Source of the DNA: Aerococcus sp. Group 1
Lineage (GTDB): Bacteria; Bacillota; Bacilli; Lactobacillales; Aerococcaceae
Assembly (NCBI RefSeq): GCF_000193205.1
Contig: NC_015278.1
Location: 1,178,001 to 1,242,000 of the forward strand
Length of the DNA: 64,000 bases
Direction: 5' to 3'
Below the pieces are notes generated by a model, which did no database searches, was not told where the DNA came from, and worked only from the letters and a program-made list of their open reading frames with translations. The position numbers were made by a program, and so were the translations under genes. Below, in pieces: positions 35,013-45,329 of this stretch; the stretch's first letter is position 1; each line of letters begins with the position of its first letter.

Positions 35013-38000
35013 TTATTCCACCAGGAAAGTCTCTAAAGAATCCAGGGCTATCAAGACCGCATAATCCACCGGTCGTTCTAAAATTGAAGTTAAAGCTTTT
35101 TTATAAAGTGACATTTGGACACGGTAGCGTTTCAACAGGGTTTGCCTTTGCTCTTTAGCGGGTAAATAGCCAATATGGTCGGTTTTATAGTCAAACAGCC
35201 ATACCTGGTCATTTTCATCAATGAGAAATCCATCAATGATTCCGTGAATGAGGACCTTATCATTGGGGGTTAGACCAGTAGAGGACTTTAGTTGGCGATA
35301 AGGCAGTAGATAGGAAAAAGGCTGTTCCCGGTAAACTTGGCTCTTAGGATGAATGATTCTTTTACCCATAGGTGTTTCAAAGAAAGCCAATAGCTGCTGT
35401 AAATCAGCCTCACTTAAACTACTTTCTTCGAGCAGGCCCTTAGCAACTAAGTCCTTATAGCTTTCGGATAGTGAGTCGAAACTAGGCATAGCCTTTAAGT
35501 CCATGGCTTGGAGAAGTAAATGAACGGCTGAGCCATGCTCACTAGGACTATGCACCGCTTGACTCTGAATAAATTCTGGAGCGGGATAGTGACTCGGAGT
35601 AAACCGCAGACCTTGCACTGCTTCACTCTGACTATTTGAATAGCGCCACTGCATTTGACGGCCATCTTCTGGTTCCTCAAATAGCCGCTTTAATTCCGAC
35701 ACTGACTGATAACTACTCGTCTGACTAGCTTCCTGATAAAGATAATCATAATCCAAGGGCGATGAAATAATCTCTGTTTGAGCATTCTCTCCCTCAACAC
35801 TTGCCTTTTCGGGCGCAAGCTGAATATTTTGAAAGGCTGTGTGGGTTAAGAGTTCTTCCTCATTGACCACCTGGATATGAAAATCCGTAGTCACGCTTTG
35901 ATAGCTAGATTGGGGTGCCTGGTCATAATGACTTTTATTTCTAAAATCAGGATGACGAGCAATTGCAGTTCCGATCCATTTTTGGATATTATCGCTTTGA
36001 TTAGAAATAGCGCGTAAACTCTCATCGATGACCTGATTTTTTTGACTCAAGTTGGCCCATTTAATCCATTGATCAAAAGATTTATCTCGGGCTTCTGTCG
36101 CGCCTACTAGATAAAGTTTTTGCTCAGCCCGGGTTAAGGCCACATATAACTTACGTTGTTCCTCTGCACTAAGTTCAAGACGTTCATAGTGTTCAGCCAG
36201 CAAACGAATCGGATTGCTATAGCTAATGCCATTGAAACGGTCTCTGACTTTAACCCCAATACCTATTTGGTCATTAATCAACAGTTCATTCTTCAGATCG
36301 TCGACATTGAATCCCTTAGCCATATTGAAGTAAAAAACCACAGGGAATTCTAGTCCCTTACTGGCATGGACGGTCATTAATTGAACTGTATTTTGATTGA
36401 GATCGATGGTCTGTGGGCTTTCTAAGTCCTTCTCGCGTTCCTGCATTTTTTCAATGAAACGGATAAATTGAAAAAGACCCCTGAATTGATTTTCCTCAAA
36501 ATCATAAGCTCTCTTATATAAGCCATGTAAATTACTTTCGCGCTGTAAACCATTGGTCATCCCACTCACATAGTCTAAATAGCCTGTATCTTGGTAGATT
36601 TGCCAAATTAATTGAGCTATCGAATGCTCTTTAGTGAAACTACGCCAGAACTGGAGCCAATCGAGCAATTGTTGGAGTTTATTGAGTAGGTCATTATCCT
36701 TTTCATTTTGATGAGATTCAACATAAGATTGGACCGCTTCAAAATAAGTCCCCTCGCGCTCAGCAATGCGTATCTTGGCCATTTCTGGTTCAGTCAAGCC
36801 GATAATTGGTGACCGTAATACTGCGGCCAAAGGAATATCTTGGTAAGGATTATCAATTAATTTCAACAGCCCTACCATGGTCATAATTTCAGTCCGTTGG
36901 AAATAATTTTGCTTTTTATCTTGCATAATCGGAATATCGTATTGAGTGAAAATGTTTTCTAAATCCTGATAAAAAGTACGATTGCTTCCTAAAATCACAA
37001 TATCACTATAGCATAGCGGGCGCATCTTATCTTCACTAGTTGCATCCTTATCATAAATCTTAAAGCCCTTTTGCATGAGCGAAGTTATTTTTTGGGCAAT
37101 CACTTCTGCTTGGAGTTCAGTTCGAGACAGTTCTTGATTGCTATCCAAGCTTTGACGGTAATCCTCATTTTCTTCAACTAATAAGACTTCCGTTTCATAG
37201 CCTTCTAGGTCTGGGTACCAAGTGGCTCCTACACTTAACTGTCCTTCAGAAAGATAATCGACTCCACCGATTTTTTCGTCCATTAATTGAGAAAACACAA
37301 AGTTGACAAAGCTTAAAATCTCAGGGCGACTACGGAAATTTTCCGCTAGATTGATTCGATAAGAAGGCTCCTCAAAAGGCGGCGTTTGCTCGTCAAAGTT
37401 AGCATAGCGCTGGTACTTGTCCATAAATAATTTAGGGTCGGCGTAGCGGAAGCGATAGATACTTTGCTTCACATCCCCTACCATGAAGCGATTATAGGAG
37501 CGATCTTCTTGACTAACCGCTTGAATGATCGCCTCTTGCAGGCCATTGACGTCTTGATACTCATCGACCATGACTTCTTTAAAGCGGGACTGATAATAAA
37601 GCAGAGCTTCATTTTTATCGGGATCAGTCGGAGATAAAATTTGATAAGTATATAATTCAATGGCTTGAAAGTCCAGCTGCTTTTCTTCAAACATTTCTGC
37701 TTGCATGCGGTCAATGAATAATTGACAAAGATAAACAATGGCTGCAGCTAAGCGGTAGCTCTCTTTTAGCATTTTATTTGTGGTCTCTTCATCAAAGGCT
37801 AAAAATTTATAGAGATCAGTCTGGTTGATTTTAGCATTTAATTGTAAATCTTTTAGCAGTTGGCTATAAGCAGATCTTAGGGCCTTTTTTGATCCATAGC
37901 TGGAGACTTGGCTTTAACCTTGTAGTTAATAAAAGCAAATTTGGGCCGGTTGTTAAAATACTCATAGGTTGCTTGATAGTCCTTATTTTCTAGCAGGTCT

Positions 38001-38860
38001 TTTAAATGGATAAAAAACTGCTTCTGTTCTTGGATACCGGCAATTAATTTCTGAATGCCTTCGCCGCTTTCATCTCCTGCTAGACCTTGACTGGGAATAC
38101 TTTCTTCATAGGCAGTAAAGGCTTTGATATAGCGATTTTCCAGTAGCTGAGATAAATAAGGGACCAACTCCTGACGGTAAAAATTGCTTTTTGAATAAGT
38201 CTCATCAGTCTGATAATACCTTAAGGTTTCTTGGAGCCAGCCTTTGGGATTGGCGTGAGACCGTGCCTTATTATACAAATCAAAAATTAACTGGCTAAGC
38301 TTTTCATCACTGGCTTGCCGGCCATCTGAATAATTATTGCTGAGGATCACAAATTCATCATGATAATCGCCATAAATATCACTTTCACTATCTAAAAGGT
38401 CTTCTTTTAACTTTTTCCAAACTTTCTCATAAAAAAGTAACCATTCCGTCTCATCGGTCACTAGGCGAAATTTGGGGTCTAGATCAATTAGATAATAGTA
38501 GCGATTGATCACTTGCCGACAAAAGGCATCAATGGTCGAGATATTCGCTTGGGGTAGAGCTTGAACTTCCTTTTGGAGATGAAATCTTTTTTGACTATCT
38601 AGCTCACGGTTAATTTCATCTTTTAGGCTTTTCTCAATACGTTCTTTCATTTCCTTAGCAGCTAATTCTGTAAAGGTAACCACTAAGAGTTCGGATAACT
38701 TCCGACCACTTTTCACTTGATTAATAATTCTCTCAACCAATACCCGGGTTTTCCCTGAGCCAGCTGAGGCCGAAAGTAATAAATTATGCTGGTTTAAATG
38801 AATGGCAGACCATTGTTGGTCCGTATAAGTTGCATTTTGCGGTTTAATTGGTATTTCCAC
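35013..38860 (-). pseudogene. addA: ATP-dependent helicase/nuclease subunit A, frameshifted
   Basis: AddA (RexA) is the UvrD-like helicase and nuclease of the double-strand-break repair complex. The 5' frame (from 38860) carries Walker A LSASAGSGKTRVLVERI near residues 30-46 and FTELAAKEMKERI. It stops at 37877 after MDQKRP. The rest lies in another frame with VDEYQDVN (Walker B), LTVHASKGLEFPVVF, YVALTRAEQKLYLVG and the nuclease motif WLFDYKTDH near the C-terminus. One more A at the T6/A6 run 37885-37890 gives DQKKALRSAYSQLLKDL and a continuous 1282-residue protein. It starts 2 bp after addB ends. Confidence 0.92.
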
Positions 38861-38862
38861 CC

Positions 38863-41800
38863 TTATTCTTCCTCCTCACTTGTCTCATTTAATTCATTGG
38901 CGATCATTTGGAAAAAGGTATCCTTAGAGAGCTTTAATCGGTCACGATAGTGTTTGCCTGGCTCGGTTAAATCAAACTGAGCAATACTTTTATAGGCTGT
39001 CGTCGAGGGAAGATATTTTTCATCTTCCAGGGGACGTAATTGAATATCACCACTCATGATATTTTCAGAACTAATATAAATAATTTCTTTTATGTAGTCT
39101 AATAAGGCTTGGAATTCTTTTAAGGTCAGTATTTTTCGCGACCTATTCTTATCAAAATCACCGTCTTTTTTCAGTCCATAAGCATACAAGTCTTCCCCAT
39201 CGTAGCCCTCTTTCATAATGTCCTCGAGTAGTTGCTGGCTAGCTAGGAAATATTCATTGCTTTTTAATTCCTGACTTAAATCGACAGTACCCCTAGCATT
39301 TTTTTCCATCATCTCAGCATATTCGCTTTGATTTTCAATCTTTTTCAAAGGAGCACTCACCTTTTGGTAAAAGGCTCCAAATGGAATAATCTTTTTATCG
39401 GGATTTTGGTCTTGAAATTTTTCCAAACAGACTAATAAATACGTATATAACTGGATATTAGTCCCTTGGAAAATATCTCCAAGACTGATAGCCCTTGCCC
39501 CTGATTTATAATCAGTGACTTGACTAACTATGTAATCTTGCCCCTTAAACTGCCAATTAAAAGTATCAATGCGGTCAATAATCCCCCGCAGGTGAACCCT
39601 AGTCTGATTAGAAAGATTAAAGGAATAGGGTTGATCCACCTTCATCCCAAAACTTGCTTCATTAGCATAGTTATGCCACTTGGTCTTATTCATTTTTATA
39701 TCAAATTGTTTGATAAAACGATTAAGGTTAAAGTTTAATTGTTTTAATTGGTAATTATAGAACTGGTTGGCCGAAAAAATATCATAGGTTGGATCCTTTA
39801 ACGTGGTGTTGAGCGCATGAGAAAATAGTTCATCAAAGGAGTAATCCGACTGTTTCTTTAGATCATAATATTCTTGCAGTACCCGGTGGAAATAACTTCC
39901 TGTCAGGCGCTCATCAATTTTAAAGATGGGCCGCTCTCTTAACTTTAAGCCATACTGTAAAAAGTAGGAAAAAGGATCCTTATTATACAATTCTAAGCTT
40001 GAGACGGATACCGCTAGTTGTGATCCGTATAGGGCCTTTGCTTCCTCTGAACTTAAATTGACCACTTTATTTTGGTGGCTTAGTCCCTGGAGTACTCTGA
40101 GGGTATAGTCCCGACTCTTAGTCTCTTGGCTCAGAGCTTCTTTAAGTGCTTCCCATCGATCTGAAACCGTCAATTGTTGACTTTTATTGCCTTGATAAAC
40201 TTGGATCAAGTAATGTAATTGACTACGCCAATTTCCAAAGACTAGAGAGTCTTTCTCAGACACTGGCAAGGCTAGTGATTTTTTATCCCAAACTTCGAGG
40301 TCAAAGCGGTCAATTAAGTAAGCTAAATAGGGAGAAATATCTGTCGTTTTATCCCCTAGTTGATTATAGGAAAAAGATAAATATAAGCGCTCGCTAGCAG
40401 ATAAAAAGAGTTTATAGGCAATAAATTTTTCGTTATTTGTCTTGACTTGGCTACTTAGATTCAAGCCTTCATTGACGTTAAAATAGTGATTTAAAACCTC
40501 ACGATCTTCATCCGTCAGTAGGCTATAATTTTGATAAGCCTTAGGTAAATTAGACTTAGTCAAGGCCATAACAAAAGTTACCTTTTTATGTTCTGAACGT
40601 TGACTGTCAATTCCCCGAATCGTTACCGAATCCAAAGTTGGGGGAACCATATTATATTTTGTCTGGTTAAAGGCACTGGCTAAAACTTCTTGAAAATCTT
40701 GAATTTTAAAGCTTTGCTCCTTAAATAAACGGTCATACTGGTCAAGCACTTTGATAAAGGCTTGCCAAGCTTGTTCGTGGTGTCGTCCCTCATCCAAGCG
40801 GTTATTTAGGGCATTATTTTGAGCCCAAAGCATTAATTGTTCAGGAATCTGATAGTGGACTAAAAATTGATAGAGTGCGACCAAGGCTTCATGGTTATTA
40901 CTTATCTGGTCAAAAGCTGTAAAAAGGCCATCCAAGGCTTCAGCAAGAAAGGCTTTGACTTGATTAGCAATTTCCTGAGTTTTTTGATCTGATTCACTGG
41001 CAACCACTTGCCCGTAATCATCCACCCTTAAATATGACCAAGTGACCCCTTTTTGCCACCATTGTTTACCCTCATAGCCATTTTGTAGCACAACGTTTTC
41101 TGTGAGATCGACCTCGTGACGAAAGCTTTCAACTTCAGACCAGGGATCTTCAGAATCATGCAAGGGCAATAACAGTTCAGTTCGTAACAGATTAAAGATA
41201 TCCTCATAGCGCCAATCATAACGGTAAATGCGAATAAGCGCATCAATGAACAAGAACAAGGGATGGTCTGCCATGGATTCACTATCGTCAAGGAAAAAGG
41301 GAATATTATTCATCTTTAAATAAGGCAAAAGCTGTTCTCTTACCTGGTCAAAGTCCCTAGTCAAAATTTGGATATCCTGATAACGATAGGCTTGACAACT
41401 GACTAAATGATAAATTTGGTTAGCCACTTGTTCTGCTTCAATATAGGGGGTTTGACAGGACCACACTTGGATCAGATTTTTTACTTGGTCTTGCTCTTCT
41501 TTGGAAATAGTAGCGTAAGCCGCCTTTTCATTTGACCAGTCCTTGACTAGGGTCTGGTCAAGTAAGTAAAAGCCTGGATCAAACTTTTCATTAATCTTAC
41601 CCACACGGTCAAACATTAGGGAACAATCGATAGATTTTGCTAATTGGACTAGCTTATTATAGCTTTGACGGCTCAAACTAAATAAATCTTGTCCTTGAAA
41701 TTCACTCTTCAGCATCTTCTGACTATCCAGAGTTAATATCACTTCTACCTGATCACAAGCTGCCAATAAGTCGCCAAGAATATCAAACTCATTAGCAGTA

Positions 41801-42471
41801 AAACGATAAAAACCATCAACGACTATTCTAACCTGAGATAAATCGGTCGTCGTCAGATAATGCTTTAATTGTTTGTAAAGAGCCTGTTCAGTAAGAATTT
41901 GATCCGATAACTTGCTTTCAAAGCTTTGGTAGATAAGAATAAGTTCTCTTAATTTGTCTAATTGGTTGTCTAATAGGGGATCTTGGCCATCCGCCTCTGC
42001 CTCTACTGTATGGTAGATTTCAATTAAACGACGACTACTGATATTCCCCTGGTCAAATTCCTTAAACAATTGGGTTAATTGTTCTTGAAACCCAATATAG
42101 CTACTTTCGCGACGAAAGATAAGTAAATCTTCCTGCAAGTCATTTAAGATTTGCTTGATCAGCATCATTAGGCCAATATCATCTAGTCCTGATTGGATGG
42201 GCTCTTGGTTTTGTTCTAAAAAATACCAGGCCAGTCGTTTAAAAGAAAAGACCTGTAAACGCATCATAGCAACCCCATCATCACTAGCAGGCTTACTTTT
42301 ATAAGTTTGGATATTATCAAGAATAATTTTCTCCATATCAAACTTCATATGTTCGGGAACTAAATAAAAGACCCGGTGACTTGAATCAGCCGCTAAAAAG
42401 CTTGCCATATCTCTCAATGTGTCCTCACGATTATCCTTAGTTTCTAAAATACGTGTGATTTGTAAACGCAT
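38863..42471 (-). CDS. addB: ATP-dependent nuclease subunit B (AddB/RexB type)
   Basis: This is the partner of AddA in resecting DNA ends and recognising Chi. The 1202 residues have an N-terminal helicase-like part without a proper Walker A. The C-terminal nuclease domain shows RGIIDRIDTF, VTDYKSGA (catalytic Asp-Tyr-Lys region) and IQLYTYLL. The iron-sulphur cysteines of Bacillus AddB are absent: the first position reads YNKDPFSYFLQYG and the C-terminal cluster region reads PSTTAYKSIAQFD. That is the RexB form of Lactobacillales. The gene lies 23 bp after nif3 and directly before addA. Confidence 0.93.
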   Translation of the reverse strand: MRLQITRILETKDNREDTLRDMASFLAADSSHRVFYLVPEHMKFDMEKIILDNIQTYKSKPASDDGVAMMRLQVFSFKRLAWYFLEQNQEPIQSGLDDIGLMMLIKQILNDLQEDLLIFRRESSYIGFQEQLTQLFKEFDQGNISSRRLIEIYHTVEAEADGQDPLLDNQLDKLRELILIYQSFESKLSDQILTEQALYKQLKHYLTTTDLSQVRIVVDGFYRFTANEFDILGDLLAACDQVEVILTLDSQKMLKSEFQGQDLFSLSRQSYNKLVQLAKSIDCSLMFDRVGKINEKFDPGFYLLDQTLVKDWSNEKAAYATISKEEQDQVKNLIQVWSCQTPYIEAEQVANQIYHLVSCQAYRYQDIQILTRDFDQVREQLLPYLKMNNIPFFLDDSESMADHPLFLFIDALIRIYRYDWRYEDIFNLLRTELLLPLHDSEDPWSEVESFRHEVDLTENVVLQNGYEGKQWWQKGVTWSYLRVDDYGQVVASESDQKTQEIANQVKAFLAEALDGLFTAFDQISNNHEALVALYQFLVHYQIPEQLMLWAQNNALNNRLDEGRHHEQAWQAFIKVLDQYDRLFKEQSFKIQDFQEVLASAFNQTKYNMVPPTLDSVTIRGIDSQRSEHKKVTFVMALTKSNLPKAYQNYSLLTDEDREVLNHYFNVNEGLNLSSQVKTNNEKFIAYKLFLSASERLYLSFSYNQLGDKTTDISPYLAYLIDRFDLEVWDKKSLALPVSEKDSLVFGNWRSQLHYLIQVYQGNKSQQLTVSDRWEALKEALSQETKSRDYTLRVLQGLSHQNKVVNLSSEEAKALYGSQLAVSVSSLELYNKDPFSYFLQYGLKLRERPIFKIDERLTGSYFHRVLQEYYDLKKQSDYSFDELFSHALNTTLKDPTYDIFSANQFYNYQLKQLNFNLNRFIKQFDIKMNKTKWHNYANEASFGMKVDQPYSFNLSNQTRVHLRGIIDRIDTFNWQFKGQDYIVSQVTDYKSGARAISLGDIFQGTNIQLYTYLLVCLEKFQDQNPDKKIIPFGAFYQKVSAPLKKIENQSEYAEMMEKNARGTVDLSQELKSNEYFLASQQLLEDIMKEGYDGEDLYAYGLKKDGDFDKNRSRKILTLKEFQALLDYIKEIIYISSENIMSGDIQLRPLEDEKYLPSTTAYKSIAQFDLTEPGKHYRDRLKLSKDTFFQMIANELNETSEEEE

Positions 42472-42494
42472 GCTAACCTTCCTTTAATAGACTT

Positions 42495-43618
42495 CTACAA
42501 GAAATGAAAAGGATCAGTGTTGACCACTGAAGGGAAGACAGCCAGCCCCAAATGATTGGTTTGGCTCCACTGGGTCAACTCGTCTAGGACATAGGGAATA
42601 CAAATAGCTTCCATATGGTGACCGGGGTCAATTAGACTCAGGCCACTTTCATAGATATCATGGGCAGTATGGTAATCCGCATCAGCCGTAATAAAAACAT
42701 CCGCCCCGGCTGCCTTGGCTGCTTGATAATAGGATGAACCTGCCCCACCTAATACGGCTACCCGACGAACGAGAGCCTTGTCATCCCTAGTCACAAAGCG
42801 AATGCCTTCTAAGTGAGAAACTGCCTTAATTTTCTCCACATAATCTTTAAATGGAATTTTCTCTTTTAATTCCCCTATTCTTCCCATTCCGATACTATGA
42901 TAATCATTATTCTTCTCATAGATTTCAACGACTGGTTCTTCATAGGGATGGTATTTTTTACCAGGTCACAAACTTTCTCTTTTTCCCTTTCCTTGACAGT
43001 TAAGGACAGGGCGATTTCCTCAAGCTCAGTTTTTTGATCCACTTCACCGATTCTTGGTTGCGCTCCATCTACAGGAATAAAACTCCCTTGACCAGTCCAT
43101 TGAAAAAAACAATCCTGGTAATTTCCAATAACAGAAAGAGGATAGGCACTAAGCGCCTCTTTGAAGGCAGGCAAGCTCTCCTTAGGTAAAAAAGTAACCA
43201 GGCGGTAATTTTTTTCCTGGTAATGAGCGGCGAAAACCTCAGCATTGTCTATCCCATAACGTTCAGCTAACCAATCATTCATTCCTGGTTGACTACTATC
43301 AAGATTAGTATGAGCACTGTAGACGGCGATTTGGTGCCTAATCAATTTGGCATACATGGCTTGTTGGGGGTCATCCTCGCTGAGGCGCTTTGCTGGCCTA
43401 AATATTACCGGATGGTGGGAAAATATAAAGTCAACTTGTTTCGCTATGGCCTCCTCAACCACTTCCGGACGGACATCTAGAGTCACTAAAACCCGCTTAA
43501 CCTCTTGATCTAAAGACCCAAAATGTAAGCCAATCGGGTCGCCTTCAAGCGCATAGGCAGTGGGAAAACGATTTTCAAAATACTGGACAAGGTCACTAAC
43601 GGTTACTTTATTGGTCAT
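42495..43618 (-). pseudogene. Nif3-like dinuclear metal hexameric protein, frameshifted
   Basis: A YqfO/Nif3 family protein (GTP cyclohydrolase I type 2-like fold) with an inserted PII-like domain. The first frame has the metal-site texts IFSHHPVIFRPAKRL and YSAHTNLDSSQPGMND. The second has GGAGSSYYQAAKAAGADVFITADADYHTAHD and LIDPGHHMEAICIPYVL. The break is at the T6/A6 run 42954-42959; one added A gives LVKKYHPYEEPVVEIYE, standard for the insert domain, and 374 residues in total. ATG at 43618 follows GGAGGG. It pairs with trmK as in most Firmicutes. Cellular role is unclear. Confidence 0.9.
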
Positions 43619-44317
43619 CACTTTCACCCTCCAAAGCTTGTTTGATCATTGCTAACTGTTGACTAAATTGCTGACGCCTTTCACTAAGTGCTTCCCCTTT
43701 CATTTGTTGGAGAATACTTTCTATCTTATGCTGACGTCGGGTCCATTTTTTTCTAAAAATAGCTGGATTGCTAGCCTGGGTATAAAGTCCTAGGTAAATT
43801 TGGCTGTCACTGAGACCAGGAGCCTTTCCGACATATTCGGCTGCTATAATTTCATAAATTTTTCCTGCGTCTTCTAAAATATCTTCTCCTATAATTTTAT
43901 AGCCCTGTTCCAATAACCATTGGCGCAAAAGGTATTCATCGATATTTGCCTGTAAAATTAGCTTGGGATAGTCTAATTGCGTCAAAATTTCCTCGCCAGC
44001 AAGTAAAATTTCATGAATGAGCTTGCCCCCCATACCTGCGATTATAACCGTATCGACTGGGTCTTCTTTTTTAAGGTAGCTAAACCATTGCCCAAGCGGC
44101 ATGATACTAAATCGCCATAGTGCTTATCAAGCACGGCTTGACACATCCGCTCATAAGGCCCTTGAGCGACTTCACTACAAATAGCACCAATAATCAGGCC
44201 TTGGTCTAGTAAATAAATCGGAATATGGGCGTGGTCTGAACCAATATCTGCTACAAAACTTCCCTTTTCAACGTAATTTGCGATTCCTTTCAGTCGTTTG
44301 GAGAGTGTTTTGGTCAT
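43608..44317 (-). pseudogene. trmK: tRNA (adenine-22-N1)-methyltransferase, frameshifted
   Basis: TrmK methylates A22 of tRNA using SAM. The first frame contains the SAM loop FVADIGSDHAHIPIYLL near residues 21-37 and RLGNGLATL. The second contains DTVIIAGMGGKLIHEILL and LILQANIDEYLLRQWLLEQGYKI. The frames meet at T6/A6 (44067-44072); one more A gives TLKKEDPVDTVIIAGMGG, the conserved order, and a normal 236 residues. Its ATG overlaps the stop of the upstream GDSL gene, and its end overlaps nif3, so the genes are cotranscribed. Confidence 0.9.
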
Positions 44318-44847
44318 TACTTAGCTCCTCTTCTTATGGTTTTCTCTATGCCTTCTGCCAACAGCTGGTAGCCAGCTTGAGTCAGGTGGACCCCCTCGAT
44401 AGTTAGCTCAGGTCGGCAATAATTATTTACGTCGTAAAATCCTTGCCAATCCCAATAAGTTAATGAATATTTATTATCAAATTGTCTTAACTCATCATTT
44501 AAACGATCAATGAGCACATTGGAGACTGAAGGATCTTCCCTAAGATTTCGCATCACTAGGGATAAGATCAGTTGAGACTCAGGATAATGCTTGTTAAAAT
44601 ATTCGATATTCTTTTCGATCCAGTAGGTCGGATTCTCGATACCTAAGCCCTGCCATAATTCATTAATCCCGTACATTAATAAAATGGTATCATAATCTTC
44701 ACTTAAATCATTATTTTTGATTAGCATATCGTAACCTTCTTCGGCAATGCTGCCGCTCACGGCCCGGTTATCAATTTTTACATTTCCAATCTGAGCGAAG
44801 GGAAATTTCGCTAAAACTGAGTGTCCATAAAATAATAGTCCAGCCAT
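44317..44847 (-). CDS. SGNH/GDSL-family hydrolase
   Basis: A small serine esterase-like protein of about 176 residues. The SGNH blocks are visible but altered. Block I reads FYGHSVLA, with His where GDS has Asp. Block III has LLMYGINELW (Asn), and block V reads IEGVHLTQAGYQLLAEG, with Glu in place of the usual Asp before the His. The substrate is unknown; it could act on acyl or acetyl esters of the cell surface, but there is no signal peptide. The start at 44847 is chosen by family alignment; a TTG at 44859 is possible. It heads the trmK-nif3-addBA cluster. Confidence 0.75.
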   Translation of the reverse strand: MAGLLFYGHSVLAKFPFAQIGNVKIDNRAVSGSIAEEGYDMLIKNNDLSEDYDTILLMYGINELWQGLGIENPTYWIEKNIEYFNKHYPESQLILSLVMRNLREDPSVSNVLIDRLNDELRQFDNKYSLTYWDWQGFYDVNNYCRPELTIEGVHLTQAGYQLLAEGIEKTIRRGAK

Positions 44848-44901
44848 TTGCTTTATCAACCTTTCATCATAATTTCTCTATTTATCTTAGCAAACTTTGC
44901 G

Positions 44902-44907
44902 TATAAT
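44902..44907 (+). promoter_or_regulatory. -10 box of gene at 44955
   Basis: TATAAT 47 bp before the start, without a good -35 box. Confidence 0.4.
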
Positions 44908-44954
44908 GATAATGATCTAAAAATTACTTTATTCTTAAGGAGGTAAGGAATGCA

Positions 44955-45266
44955 ATGGGATTTCGCTTTAAAAAAGAGGAAATGGAAAGTATCGACGACT
45001 TATTTGACCGTTTAATCCAACCGGCTAACCCGCGTCAGGAAGATCAAACCGAAGACCAAGCTGAGGAGAAAGCAAGTATTTATTTAAGCCAAGATTTTAT
45101 TAGAAAGTATACCTCTTTTGATAGCTTTGAAGAGTTTTCATTACAGGCGCCACTTCCTCTACAAGCCGCTGATCAATTAAACGAGGGAGATTCCTATTTG
45201 ATGAACCAATTCGTCCGTCAACATAGTGATTTCGAGAGCTGGCAAGAACTCCTTAATCATAGATAA
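44955..45266 (+). CDS. Hypothetical protein, 103 residues
   Basis: I do not recognise this family. The protein is acidic and soluble, with an N-terminal segment MGFRFKKEEMESIDDLFDRL, a Q/E-rich linker (about 25-42) and two similar units of about 30 residues: SQDFIRKYTSFDSFEEFSLQA and MNQFVRQHSDFESWQELLNH share the pattern F[IV]R-x5-[FD]xSxxE. The internal duplication suggests a small helical repeat protein. AAGGAGG stands well placed before the ATG, and a strong terminator follows the stop, so it is a real gene. It diverges from the GDSL gene. Confidence 0.75.
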   Translation: MGFRFKKEEMESIDDLFDRLIQPANPRQEDQTEDQAEEKASIYLSQDFIRKYTSFDSFEEFSLQAPLPLQAADQLNEGDSYLMNQFVRQHSDFESWQELLNHR

Positions 45267-45267
45267 G

Positions 45268-45309
45268 AAAAAGGCCAATTCGAGTGAACAGCTTGAATTT
45301 GGCCTTTTT
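45268..45309. terminator. Bidirectional terminator between 45266 and glgA
   Basis: AAAAAGGCCAATTC pairs with GAATTTGGCCTTTTT (one bulge); A- and T-runs on both sides allow it to serve both convergent genes. Confidence 0.85.
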
Positions 45310-45329
45310 GTTTTGTATTGCTTTTCTCG

